A stretch of DNA of 64,000 nt, taken from positions 1,852,308-1,916,307 of the forward strand of contig CANKZG010000001.1 of NCBI GenBank assembly GCA_947488435.1. The letters run 5' to 3'. Numbering within the stretch: position 1 is the stretch's first letter; every line of letters begins with the position of its first letter. This document shows positions 1-7,678 of the stretch, piece by piece. The translations under genes and the position numbers were made by a program. The notes under the pieces were generated by a model, which saw only the letters and a program-made list of their open reading frames with translations, had not been told where the DNA came from and ran no database searches. The DNA comes from an uncultured Flavobacteriaceae bacterium (lineage in GTDB: Bacteria > Bacteroidota > Bacteroidia > Flavobacteriales > Flavobacteriaceae).

Positions 1-28
1 GGGTAAGGTATGAATTTCAAAATTAAGA

Positions 29-454
29 TTATAAATCTTCAATAGATGTAGGTGTATTATCGGCTTTATAATCTAACAATTTTTTAAAAAATTTCTGAAT
101 AGCTTTGGTGTCTGCTCGAACCTTGATATAATAATGATCCTTAAAAATTGAATAAATTCCAATATCACCTTTGTAAATAGTGAGTTTATAAAAAGGAATC
201 ACTAAAGCATAAGTTTCCAATAAGGATCTAAAACGTAGAATAATACCCTTTGGACGTAGTTCTATATTACACGAATTGGTCGCATTATCTAAAATCAATA
301 AGTTCTGTATTTCAACACTGGTAGCGGTAACAAACAATTTAGGAGAGCCAATGCCACCTAAAGCAAAACGTTCCTTAAGCGTAAAGGGTTTGCCTACTTC
401 TTCGTTTATTTTTTGACTAAGTTTTTTATTTGTATAAGAGACATTTACGAGCAT
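29..454 (-). CDS. conserved hypothetical protein, 141 aa
   Basis: I do not recognise this family. The 141-residue protein has no signal peptide or convincing membrane segment. The middle is beta-rich (alternating hydrophobic residues around 45-110) and the C-terminus is a basic amphipathic helix (about 116-130) followed by an acidic tail. It reads like a small cytosolic single-domain protein, possibly with a PH-like or other small beta fold, but that is a guess. It is the most downstream minus-strand gene of the left-hand accessory block and is separated from the next gene by a 276-bp spacer. The ATG at 454 is the only sensible start. Coding is likely from length and clean frame; function is unknown. 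Confidence 0.7.
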   Translation of the reverse strand: MLVNVSYTNKKLSQKINEEVGKPFTLKERFALGGIGSPKLFVTATSVEIQNLLILDNATNSCNIELRPKGIILRFRSLLETYALVIPFYKLTIYKGDIGIYSIFKDHYYIKVRADTKAIQKFFKKLLDYKADNTPTSIEDL

Positions 455-590
455 AGAAATCCAACTATTTTGACCAATTTTCTCATTTACATTTGAGCAT
501 TATAAATTTACAAATTCCTTAGGGTTTATAGGCAAACAACTCTTGATATACATCATTTTTCTGAAGGATGTTTGTGTTTTATAGTCAATC

Positions 591-672
591 TTAGCGGCTA
601 CGTTTTATCAAACCCTTGAATTCTTTTTCCGCGAGTTATCTAACTGCTAGTTGTAATTCTATGGCTTGTTAG
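591..672 (-). repeat. degenerate attC-like inverted element (weak member)
   Basis: This lies in the 276-bp spacer between the 141-aa gene and the alpha/beta hydrolase. Plus-strand 594-606 (GGCTACGTTTTATC) resembles the arm AGCACAACGGTTTTGT seen at 4574-4590, and 656-672 (TTCTATGGCTTGTTAGG) resembles TATAGCCATTGTTGTGC at 3793-3809. A further GTTAGGT occurs at 705-711. The match is poor and the boundaries are approximate; it is listed because better members of the same family lie downstream. The rest of the spacer shows nothing else. Confidence 0.3.
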
Positions 673-730
673 GAAATTCTGTCGTATGAGTTATATAGGT
701 TATCGTTAGGTGTTATTTAACATTTTAAGA

Positions 731-1642
731 TCATTCAAAGAAAGACAGGATGGAAGTAAGCCATGTTTCGGGAGAACCAATTTGACAAAAGTGTCCAACG
801 TCTTCCATAATGGTTAGTTTGGCCTTAGGGCAGATCTTTTTTTTAAGACGATATGCCATTTCGACGCTAGCTACCTTATCTTTATTTCCCCAACAAATAT
901 GAATAGGAACTTTCGTGTTTTTTAGGGCAGGTAACCAACGTTCCGACTCATATTTTTTTCTATCAAGAATGTATTTAATGGTAAGGTATGTAATAGCCCT
1001 ACCCTCATTTTGAATGTTCATTTCCCATAGCCTTGAGATTTCCATTTCGCTTAAGGTACTGTTGCCGTGTGCGCTCTTTATTTGATGTTTAAAAAGCCAC
1101 TTGTTGGAAAGTATTGACAGAAACTTGCCAAAACTGGTCAATAAAAGTTTTTGCATTATTCTTAATTCCGCCAACTCAAGGATTACACTTCCATTGGTTA
1201 GTGTATAACTTTTAAATCCAATCGTAAACCAATTCGGAATCGATTTTTCTACCTCTCTAGCAATCAATTCCGTAGCTACGCTATCTCCCATATCGTGAGC
1301 TAATAAATGTCCTCCAGTTATTCCAAAATATTTCCAAACTTCAAGTGCAACGTCCGCTTGTTTCAATAAAGAGTAAGAATATCCGGTTTTAGGCTTATCA
1401 CTTAACCCATAACCGGGAAAGTCAAACAGAATTATTCTTTCAAAACGCTCTAACAACCCGCTTGCCACTAAATGATATGAAAATGAGCTTTCAGGAAATC
1501 CATGTAATAAGAGTAAGGTGGCATGAGGTAATGCGGATGAATTTCCTATTTCTTGAGTAAAGACCTTAATTCCACCAGCTTTTGTCGCATTTATATACAC
1601 CCCATTTGTCTTCCATTGTTTTATTGCTGGATCTTTAATCAT
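731..1642 (-). CDS. alpha/beta hydrolase, MEST/epoxide-hydrolase-like
   Basis: A 303-residue alpha/beta-hydrolase fold protein. HGFPESSFSYH near residues 47-57 supplies the oxyanion-hole HG motif. The nucleophile elbow near residue 117 reads AHDMGDS, so the nucleophile is Asp rather than Ser. Asp nucleophiles are typical of epoxide hydrolases and haloalkane dehalogenases, and the HDxGD pattern is most like the MEST/PEG1 branch. The charge-relay part is CWGNKDK near 250 with the final His in VGHF near 284. No signal peptide, so cytosolic. The substrate cannot be read from sequence. It lies 45 bp downstream of the NTF2-like gene with no attC-like element between them, so the two probably share a transcript or cassette. 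Confidence 0.85.
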   Translation of the reverse strand: MIKDPAIKQWKTNGVYINATKAGGIKVFTQEIGNSSALPHATLLLLHGFPESSFSYHLVASGLLERFERIILFDFPGYGLSDKPKTGYSYSLLKQADVALEVWKYFGITGGHLLAHDMGDSVATELIAREVEKSIPNWFTIGFKSYTLTNGSVILELAELRIMQKLLLTSFGKFLSILSNKWLFKHQIKSAHGNSTLSEMEISRLWEMNIQNEGRAITYLTIKYILDRKKYESERWLPALKNTKVPIHICWGNKDKVASVEMAYRLKKKICPKAKLTIMEDVGHFCQIGSPETWLTSILSFFE

Positions 1643-1687
1643 TTCGTTTTTTAGTTAAGTAGAACAGGACTACCAAGCTATTATGGT

Positions 1688-2212
1688 TTACTTAAACTTT
1701 TTTGGTATTGGATTGTCAGTTCTTTCACTATCAAACATCCATGAAAGAATCCACCATCTATTTCCATCATTGTATAATTGAATACTGTTTATCCCTCTGT
1801 CTGTAACAGGTCCATTTTTTTCTTCTGTTGTTTCATAGGTAGACCAAACGTGAGTGATATTCCCAAATGTTTGTGTTTCTCTTTTGATCTCATACTCCCA
1901 AAATCCAATTTTTGGTACCCCAAAACTTTTATGATAATCAGACAAATGCTGTGATATGATATAGGGTTTATTGCTTTTATCTTTTCCAGTAACTGATATT
2001 AATGCATTTGGGTGGTGTAAAGATCGGTCTCTTTCCCAATTTCTCACCTGTCCAGCTGGGCCAGATATAACATCATAATAGGCTTTAATAATACCATCTA
2101 TAGTCTCTACATCTGCTTTTAATGGATAATCTTTTGTATTAGGTTCTTGTGCATTAGTTGTTAAGCACAGAAAAAGAAATAAGGTCAGTGATTTTAAAAC
2201 TTTGTTATTCAT
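1688..2212 (-). CDS. secreted NTF2-like (SnoaL/DUF4440-type) protein
   Basis: A 174-residue protein with a clear signal peptide (basic start, hydrophobic LTLFLFLCL, cleavage near TNAQ at about residue 21). The mature part has the length and pattern of the NTF2-like cone fold: an N-terminal helix with IDGIIKAYYDVIS, a strand region around the HHPNALIS motif, and a C-terminal strand ending RWWILSWMFDSE. Members of this superfamily are ligand-binding or small-molecule enzymes and no specific activity can be assigned. It precedes the hydrolase gene by 45 bp. The upstream 291-bp spacer contains an attC-like element. Confidence 0.75.
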   Translation of the reverse strand: MNNKVLKSLTLFLFLCLTTNAQEPNTKDYPLKADVETIDGIIKAYYDVISGPAGQVRNWERDRSLHHPNALISVTGKDKSNKPYIISQHLSDYHKSFGVPKIGFWEYEIKRETQTFGNITHVWSTYETTEEKNGPVTDRGINSIQLYNDGNRWWILSWMFDSERTDNPIPKKFK

Positions 2213-2235
2213 AGTGGTTTTATGATTTGTATGTA

Positions 2236-2350
2236 ATGAAGTAAAACGTTTCAGCTATAATTTCGAACTATAGAAATCCAGTTTTCTTAAAAGTAGTAAT
2301 TTTCAATTTAGTAAGGGAGCAGCTCTGAATTATAGGCAATGTTGTAATCA
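2236..2350 (-). repeat. attC-like imperfect inverted element
   Basis: The 2213-2503 spacer carries two facing arms. Plus-strand 2238-2263 (GAAGTAAAACGTTTCAGC followed by TATAATTTC) mirrors 2326-2350 (GAATTATAGGCAATGTTGTA). Reading the minus strand, the first arm (ACAACATTGCCTATAATTC) matches the arm following the stop codon of several neighbouring genes, and the second (GAAACGTTTTACTTC) matches arms upstream of the next gene. Length about 115 bp, within the known attC range. Boundaries are approximate. The rest of the spacer (2351-2503) shows no gene. Confidence 0.55.
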
Positions 2351-2503
2351 ATAACGACACGTTTGCTTAAGCACTTAACTTTTCCTTCTAGTTCTTATTC
2401 CAACCGTGTGAAGTCCATCTATCTGAGTTACCATTTAAAGTCCTTAGTGATATTTCTTCAATTTTCTAATTCAGTAGCGGTTTAGTAATAAATTTCTGGA
2501 TTT

Positions 2504-2770
2504 TCACCCAATGAGTGAATCAAAAGATTCTTTTGCTTTATAGAGACCAACTATTATTACCAAAACCAATATGGAGAATTGAATTAACTTCATTTTCTTA
2601 TTTGGTTCTTTAAATATTAGAACCAAATTCCCTATCAGCATGGTAATAATAGTAGCTACAAAAATTTTACCTAAGAATGGATTCATTCCTGAAAACAACG
2701 TAAAATGGAATGCGATGTAGAGTCCGATTAAAATTGATAGAAACATACTAAATATAGACTTGACTTTCAT
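2504..2770 (-). CDS. small integral membrane protein, 88 aa
   Basis: An 88-residue hydrophobic protein with three predicted membrane helices: about 7-27, 32-54 (Phe/Val/Ile-rich) and 62-79, separated by short polar loops, the second containing KEPNKKMK. No family recognised. It starts at the ATG at 2770 and is flanked on both sides by spacers carrying the attC-like element, so it behaves as a single-gene cassette. Coding is supported by the regular helix pattern and charged loops rather than by recognised homology. Confidence 0.6.
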   Translation of the reverse strand: MKVKSIFSMFLSILIGLYIAFHFTLFSGMNPFLGKIFVATIITMLIGNLVLIFKEPNKKMKLIQFSILVLVIIVGLYKAKESFDSLIG

Positions 2771-2790
2771 TTTAAAAACTAAATCAAAAA

Positions 2791-2872
2791 AATTTGACGG
2801 ACTTCATAAAAATGGACTAGACCTTGAATTAAAGACCAAATTCCGTATTAATTATAGTCATTGTTGTAGCAC
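2791..2872 (-). repeat. attC-like element (one arm clear)
   Basis: The spacer 2771-2876 contains a clear copy of the conserved arm at 2847-2872. On the minus strand it reads GTGCTACAACAATGACTATA directly after the stop codon of the methyltransferase gene, matching the copies at 3787-3809 and 7591-7612. The partner arm near 2791-2815 is poorly conserved, so the element may be decayed. Boundaries are approximate. Confidence 0.5.
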
Positions 2873-2876
2873 TTAT

Positions 2877-3650
2877 TTATTCTTTTCTTGTTCCTAACAA
2901 ATATAAAACAATACCAGGTCCGGACTTTACTTTATCAATTTCCCAATTAAAATTTTCCGATCCGTTCAAACTTTCAACAAGTCCGTGCATTTCTTTAATG
3001 GAATAAGTCCGTAACGAGGAAACTATTCCGTCCCACATTACGAAAAGAGGTACAATTGGGATTAAATAAGTAAAAATAATCCGTCCAATTTTAAATGGTC
3101 TTATGAGCGGTGTGACCAACAAAACACTTATTGGTGAAAATAGCATTGCTAAAATACTAGGAACACTTCTTTCTTGCCCTTCAAATATTGCTATTGAGTT
3201 GTTTGTGTCAATTGCATTTTGCAGGATTAGTTTTGCGTCTTTTGGTTTAAAATGATGCAGAGATAAAAACTGAGTTCTCAGCCCTTTTAATCCCTCAGGT
3301 ACATTTCTTGCATCAATAGGCTTTTCGAGATACTCAAAATTGTCCGCTTTCTCTTTTATAAATTTGAATGCCGAAATGTTGGGATATAAGTCAGTTAAGA
3401 TTATTTTTAAGTCAGTGATATTTTTCTTTAATTCGGAATTTAGCCAGATAAGTCCACCCCCACCACCTGAACCAAGGTCAATAATTTGACTTGTTTTGCT
3501 CTTTCTTAATCCTTTTTCAATTATTGGGAGAATCGGTTTGTACATTTTTGTTTTATTTGACAAAAACTGTAGAAAGTCCGTTCCGTAATTCCTTAAAAAA
3601 TTCGGAAACCATTTTTGGTCTTCAAATTCAAATAGGTGTATTCTTCCCAT
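2877..3650 (-). CDS. class I SAM-dependent methyltransferase-like protein
   Basis: A 257-residue protein with the Rossmann methyltransferase motif I near residues 56-66 (IIDLGSGGGGG), an acidic motif II equivalent (LTDLYP) and a motif around LRTQFLSLHHF where class I enzymes place strand 4. Unusually, a hydrophobic stretch (about residues 165-205) contains two possible membrane helices, so the protein may be membrane-associated. The substrate is unknown. It is a single gene between two attC-like spacers, which fits a mobile cassette gene. Methyltransferase fold is likely; activity unproven. Confidence 0.75.
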   Translation of the reverse strand: MGRIHLFEFEDQKWFPNFLRNYGTDFLQFLSNKTKMYKPILPIIEKGLRKSKTSQIIDLGSGGGGGLIWLNSELKKNITDLKIILTDLYPNISAFKFIKEKADNFEYLEKPIDARNVPEGLKGLRTQFLSLHHFKPKDAKLILQNAIDTNNSIAIFEGQERSVPSILAMLFSPISVLLVTPLIRPFKIGRIIFTYLIPIVPLFVMWDGIVSSLRTYSIKEMHGLVESLNGSENFNWEIDKVKSGPGIVLYLLGTRKE

Positions 3651-3668
3651 TTTACAATAATTTGATCA

Positions 3669-3812
3669 TATGTGCTACAACGGTTTCGGCAATGATTTCA
3701 TAACCGAGAACCTAAAGTTAACAAAAAGAGATTGAGTTCAGGAAACCCATTAGGATTTCCATGGTAGCCCTTAAGTGACCCGACTATGAATTATAGCCAT
3801 TGTTGTGCTTTC
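3669..3812 (-). repeat. attC-like imperfect inverted element (best long copy)
   Basis: Plus-strand 3671-3690 reads TGTGCTACAACGGTTTCGGC and 3787-3809 reads TATGAATTATAGCCATTGTTGTGC in two adjoining blocks, so the outer ends ACAAC and GTTGT face each other as an inverted pair about 140 bp long. Flanking coding sequence stops right at the arms. The copy nearest the DUF6090 stop codon is nearly identical to those at 2847-2872 and 7591-7612. Confidence 0.6.
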
Positions 3813-3813
3813 G

Positions 3814-4551
3814 TTATTTATTGTTAGCAGCTAAAAGATTCAAAACTAATTCGGTTTGTTGCAATACACTTTCTGTTAGTTCTATATATCTTGCAATGGT
3901 GTAACGTTCTTGGCCCAAATAATTCACTAAATCTCTGGGTAAATCGTTTACATTTACATTTTCCCATAAGAGTTGGTGGGTTGTATTTTTAATTAAAGTT
4001 TCTTCAAAGTTTGGATATTTACTTCCAAGGTTTAGTATAAATTTCAAAAGTAAATCTTTATTACCATCTTGTACGGTTTTCTCAAAAGTTTGAAGTCGAT
4101 TTAATTCCATAAGTTCTTTTCTTAGGTCTTTATCGAACAAGTCAATTTTTCCACTAGATATGAGTAAATTAAAACTATTGGTATTGTAAACATTGGTTAC
4201 TCTAATTCCGATAAATTCATTATTGAAAAGTTCAAAATAACTTTCCAGATTATTAAAATGACCATTTGTAATACTGTCACCAATTGAGTTAATTCTTTTG
4301 ATTCTGAGATTATTTCTCAAAAGCCTAGCATTAATTTGAATCGTATCTTTTGTGTAATCATTAATTAAGGCTATTTCATATTCGTTTTTTAAGGTTTCTT
4401 TTTTTCTGTTTTCATTCCAATTATTAATCTGTAATGCAATTAAAATTCCAATGACAACAAGAACAATTTCGCCTATAGCATATTTTAAATATTTTCCGGT
4501 TTTTCTTTCTAAAAGCAAGTTTTGTCTAATTTTTCTAAAGAATTTTATCAT
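3814..4551 (-). CDS. DUF6090 family membrane-anchored protein
   Basis: A 245-residue protein whose N-terminus has the DUF6090 signature: basic helix MIKFFRKIRQNLL, then GKYLKYAIGEIVLVV, a single membrane helix (about 25-42) and QINNWNENRK. The remaining 200 residues are helical and charged, probably facing the periplasm. The family is very common in flavobacteria, often in many copies, and its function is unknown. It is a single gene between two attC-like spacers, and the upstream element ends at the start codon. The family call is firm; no role can be inferred. Confidence 0.9.
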   Translation of the reverse strand: MIKFFRKIRQNLLLERKTGKYLKYAIGEIVLVVIGILIALQINNWNENRKKETLKNEYEIALINDYTKDTIQINARLLRNNLRIKRINSIGDSITNGHFNNLESYFELFNNEFIGIRVTNVYNTNSFNLLISSGKIDLFDKDLRKELMELNRLQTFEKTVQDGNKDLLLKFILNLGSKYPNFEETLIKNTTHQLLWENVNVNDLPRDLVNYLGQERYTIARYIELTESVLQQTELVLNLLAANNK

Positions 4552-4552
4552 T

Positions 4553-4708
4553 GGTTAGCGGTTAGTTATAATGAAGCACAACGGTTTTGTAAAGGGAACG
4601 TTACCCTATTGGTAGTTCTATTTATTCAGCCGAAACTGAAGATTACTAGTAGGGGAGAGCTTAAAGTTAGCCAAATTTTGGCAATGTGTTATATATGTTT
4701 TTAGCTGC
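4553..4708 (-). repeat. attC-like inverted element abutting a start codon
   Basis: Plus-strand 4554-4590 carries TTAGCGGTTAGTTATAATG then AAGCACAACGGTTTTGTAA; the opposite arm at 4671-4692 (CCAAATTTTGGCAATGTGTT) pairs with it imperfectly. The TAACGGTTAGGTGATGAAGC block at 7541-7560 is a close relative. The DUF6090 ATG (4549-4551) begins within 2 bp of the element, leaving almost no conventional 5' region. Boundaries are approximate. Confidence 0.5.
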
Positions 4709-4728
4709 TGACCCTCATTGGTATATTT

Positions 4729-5442
4729 TTAAACCTGTTTGATATAAAAAAACGCTTCACCAGAATTGTCTGTCATCAAAATGCGATTACTTTCCTCATT
4801 AATGACATTTCCTCCGTTTTCAATTATAGTTGATTTAGATGCTACCAAATTTTCAACCCCGAAGATACACACCCAATATTCGTATTTTCCTTTGTATTGG
4901 TTTTGTATCTCCAAGATGTCAACAATATATTCACCCGCATTGTTCAAGACTTGATACATTCCATTTTGATTTTTTACAATCTCCCAATTAAAAATCCCTT
5001 GATAAAAAGGAATGATTTTTGTTACTTCAGAAACGTGTAATTCGTTCCAGATAAGCGTATTTTTCGTGTTTTCTGTTCGAGTATTTTTTAATTGGTTGCC
5101 TTCATAAATTGTGAAGCCAGCACCTTGTGGGTCTCGAATTAAAGCAACTTTGCCAAGGCTCCCCATCCCATATTGCGTCTCAATAATACCTCCTAGTTGT
5201 CTGGCTTTTTTAACTGTAGTTTCCACGTTATCCACTCGAATATACGTCATCCAAAAATGAGGCATCCGCATTTGTTTGAATTTTTCGGGAGTTTCATACA
5301 AGCCTGTAACTTCTTTGTCTTCAACAAATGCCGAATAATAATAATCAATCTTATAGAATTTCCACCCAAAAACATGTTCATAAAACGACATGGTTTTTTG
5401 AGGGGAATATGTCGATATGTCTGCAAAAAATGGGTTATTCAT
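4729..5442 (-). CDS. two-domain VOC (glyoxalase-like) protein
   Basis: A 237-residue protein made of two vicinal-oxygen-chelate units. Unit 1 (about 1-118) begins FFADISTYSPQKTMSFYEHV and contains HFWMTYIRVDNVE and the strand GAGFTIYEG. Unit 2 (about 128-237) begins WNELHVSEVTKIIPFYQGIF and ends GEAFFYIKQV. Typical VOC metal ligands (His/Glu at strand ends) are only partly present, so catalysis is uncertain. It follows the sterol-desaturase-like gene by 12 bp and is probably translated from the same transcript. The domain call is firm and the substrate unknown. Confidence 0.85.
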   Translation of the reverse strand: MNNPFFADISTYSPQKTMSFYEHVFGWKFYKIDYYYSAFVEDKEVTGLYETPEKFKQMRMPHFWMTYIRVDNVETTVKKARQLGGIIETQYGMGSLGKVALIRDPQGAGFTIYEGNQLKNTRTENTKNTLIWNELHVSEVTKIIPFYQGIFNWEIVKNQNGMYQVLNNAGEYIVDILEIQNQYKGKYEYWVCIFGVENLVASKSTIIENGGNVINEESNRILMTDNSGEAFFYIKQV

Positions 5443-5454
5443 TAACGGATTCTT

Positions 5455-6360
5455 TTATTTGTGGGTCAGATGACTTGTATTATTTGTTGGCATCCAATCC
5501 GGTGGTTTTACAAAGACCAATAGCTTGTTTTTAAACCCATTTACGCTTTTTAGTTTTTTGAAGAGGCGTGAAATACCATGAAAAAACACTTTTATTGGGT
5601 TATTGCTATTCAAAGGTTCTGAAATTCCGTAATGTACTTTTTCCACTTCGGGCTCAAATGTACCAAGCATTCTGTCCCAAATTATCAAAATCCCTGCATA
5701 ATTTTTGTCCCAATATTGTCGATTAGAACCGTGATGTACACGATGGTGGGAGGGTGTATTGAAAATGAATTCGACCGGTTTTATTAGCTTCCCTATGATT
5801 TCTGTATGCAACAAGGTTTGAAAAACTTGAACAAAAACTTCTGATAGTAATACTAAAATAGGGTCAAAACCTAACATCACTATTGGTAAAGAAAATAGAA
5901 TGGGCATGATAGCATCCAAAGGTCCAAACCTGTAGGCTACAGACATATTGAAATGAGGAGAGCTATGATGCACCGTATGTGTTGCCCAACCAATGCCTAT
6001 TCTATGCATCATTCTATGTTCCCAATAATAAGCGAAATCTGCAAGTAAAACGCAGGTTATTATTGTTACCCAATTAATTTCTAGGTGTGGTAGACTAAAA
6101 TTGTTATAGATCCAAAAATAGACTTTGGTAATGGCCAAAAGCCCCAAAACAATTTCTATCAAGAAGAATGCCCCAAAGGTTATAATATTCGCTATGCTAT
6201 CTAAAATTAAGTCTTTGTTCAACCTTTTTAAATAGGCATACCTAATCAACTCCAAAATAAAAAATGGAACGATTATATAAATTAAACTTAAATCGTTTAA
6301 AATATAAAACCAATAATTCACATCTACCCAATCGAGTTTTTTTGATAAGAATTCAATCAT
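5455..6360 (-). CDS. sterol desaturase / fatty acid hydroxylase family membrane protein
   Basis: A 301-residue polytopic membrane protein of the fatty-acid-hydroxylase superfamily. The di-iron histidine clusters are visible: HRMMH near 115, HTVHHSS near 129 and HHRVHHGSNRQYWDKNYAG near 205. Four or five membrane helices precede or flank them. The family hydroxylates or desaturates lipids, sterols or carotenoids with O2; the substrate here cannot be read. It sits 2 bp from the upstream secreted-protein gene and 12 bp from the downstream VOC gene, so the three are one operon. A distant second family member lies at 38949-39800. Confidence 0.88.
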   Translation of the reverse strand: MIEFLSKKLDWVDVNYWFYILNDLSLIYIIVPFFILELIRYAYLKRLNKDLILDSIANIITFGAFFLIEIVLGLLAITKVYFWIYNNFSLPHLEINWVTIITCVLLADFAYYWEHRMMHRIGIGWATHTVHHSSPHFNMSVAYRFGPLDAIMPILFSLPIVMLGFDPILVLLSEVFVQVFQTLLHTEIIGKLIKPVEFIFNTPSHHRVHHGSNRQYWDKNYAGILIIWDRMLGTFEPEVEKVHYGISEPLNSNNPIKVFFHGISRLFKKLKSVNGFKNKLLVFVKPPDWMPTNNTSHLTHK

Positions 6361-6362
6361 GA

Positions 6363-6887
6363 CTATTGTCTTTTCCAGGTTTCTACATCACTATAGCCAT
6401 AATAGTTATAGCTTAATTTAAGGGTATTTTCATCTACCATATCAATTTGACAGTCTACTTGGTATTCTTGCTGTTCATATGCAACAGTATAATTGCCTTT
6501 GCCTTTATAGCCGTCAAAGTTTTTGACAGTCAAAATTTTAGTGTTTTCGGCTTTTTCGGCATTTCCCTTCTCATCTAGGTACTGATAGGTGTAGGCATTA
6601 AATACTTTTCCTTCTTTTTTAATCTCATAAACTACAGCTCCTTTAAAATCTTCGCTGTTATAAGTGACTTTCCAAATTCCTTCTATATAATCGGTTCGAA
6701 GATTATCATTTGTTCCTTTTCCTAGATTTTCATCTTTAGAAGACTTCTTGTCTTCGTATGAATCTATCGATTCTTCATAGCTATATTTTAACTCCTCTTT
6801 TTGGGATGCAGAACTTGCGAAATGTGCAATCCCTGTTATGAAAACTATTATGGCTAAGCTTCTGAATATTAAAGTTGTGTTTTTCAT
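6363..6887 (-). CDS. secreted hypothetical protein, 174 aa
   Basis: A 174-residue protein with an N-terminal signal peptide (hydrophobic LAIIVFITGIAHFA, likely cleavage after SSA at about 27). The mature part has a charged acidic linker (about 30-60) and then a beta-rich domain with WKVTYNSEDFKGAVVYEI and repeated tyrosines (VAYEQQEYQVDCQID, KLSYNYYGY), reminiscent of DUF2147-like or lipocalin-like folds. No function recognised. It stands directly upstream of the sterol-desaturase-like gene (2 bp), suggesting a shared role in lipid or envelope modification, but that is inference from position only. Confidence 0.7.
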   Translation of the reverse strand: MKNTTLIFRSLAIIVFITGIAHFASSASQKEELKYSYEESIDSYEDKKSSKDENLGKGTNDNLRTDYIEGIWKVTYNSEDFKGAVVYEIKKEGKVFNAYTYQYLDEKGNAEKAENTKILTVKNFDGYKGKGNYTVAYEQQEYQVDCQIDMVDENTLKLSYNYYGYSDVETWKRQ

Positions 6888-6950
6888 TTTTAAGTATTTT
6901 CTACAAAGGTGAGACAGATTAAGTCGATACTTTTTGACCTATATCAAAAT

Positions 6951-7508
6951 CTACTTTCTAATCCTACTTAATGTTTCTGGAGAAATTCCAAGAAAGGAAG
7001 CAATGTAGCCTAGTTTTACCCTTAATTCTATGTTGGGAAAATATGTATATAGTATTTCGTACTTCTCTTTTGCGGTCAAGAAAGACCAGCCTTTGGAGAA
7101 CTCGTCTAAAAATGTGAGCATCTCTTCTGCAAGTAATCTGGCAAAGTTTCCAAAAGCAGGGAAATCAGCTATTAATCTTTGATAATTTTTGTAGCTGATT
7201 CTATATAATGTACAGTTCTCCAAACATTCGATTTCTTCAAAACTTTCTTTTTGTGCATAGAAACTATGCCAAGAGGTTATAAAATGATTTTCTGAATAGA
7301 ACCATGAGGATATTTGTTTACCGTCGTGATAATAATAAGTATGCAAGACTCCTTTTTTCGTAAAATATAAATAGTTGGCTCTGTTGCCCTGAATTAATAT
7401 TTTTTCTCCTTTTTGGACTTCTATTTCTTCAAAATCATTTGTGATGCATTGTTGTATTTCAGGACTTATAAAACATCTATTGCTTATTTCTTGGAGTAAA
7501 CTTTGCAT
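6951..7508 (-). CDS. Crp/Fnr-family transcriptional regulator
   Basis: A 185-residue protein: cyclic-nucleotide-binding-like beta barrel (about 10-125, with the pattern EIEVQKGEKILIQGNRANYLYF and the SWHSFYAQ loop) followed by a winged helix ending LGISPETLSRIRK at the C-terminus. The length and ending are usual for short flavobacterial Crp/Fnr proteins, so it is not truncated. No Fnr-type cysteine cluster is seen. It lies 63 bp upstream of the secreted-protein/desaturase/VOC genes on the same strand and may regulate them. It is the first gene after the attC-like element at 7541-7614. Confidence 0.88.
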   Translation of the reverse strand: MQSLLQEISNRCFISPEIQQCITNDFEEIEVQKGEKILIQGNRANYLYFTKKGVLHTYYYHDGKQISSWFYSENHFITSWHSFYAQKESFEEIECLENCTLYRISYKNYQRLIADFPAFGNFARLLAEEMLTFLDEFSKGWSFLTAKEKYEILYTYFPNIELRVKLGYIASFLGISPETLSRIRK

Positions 7509-7540
7509 GTTGATTCGATTCTCTTTTTGGAGTTTGCAAC

Positions 7541-7614
7541 TAACGGTTAGGTGATGAAGCGTAGGAACGGTTTGATTGGTTGAACCTATGCTGTATCGCC
7601 ATTGTTGTAGCCAG
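7541..7614 (-). repeat. attC-like inverted element (most compact copy)
   Basis: Within about 74 bp: TAACGGTTAGGTGATGAAGC (7541-7560), the arm GTAGGAACGGTTTGATTGG (7561-7579) and the opposing arm TGTATCGCCATTGTTGTAGC (7592-7611). Read on the minus strand it starts with GGCTACAACAATGGC and ends with CACCTAACCGTTAG, a layout close to integron attC sites (outer AAC...GTT cores, imperfect pairing). It lies 65 bp after the YwqK-like stop codon and 33 bp before the Crp/Fnr start. Confidence 0.6.
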
Positions 7615-7678
7615 TTTTATATTTTTTAATGTTTTCAATAGAGTCTGCGGTTTCAAAGAGGAAATTAAACCTATTCTG

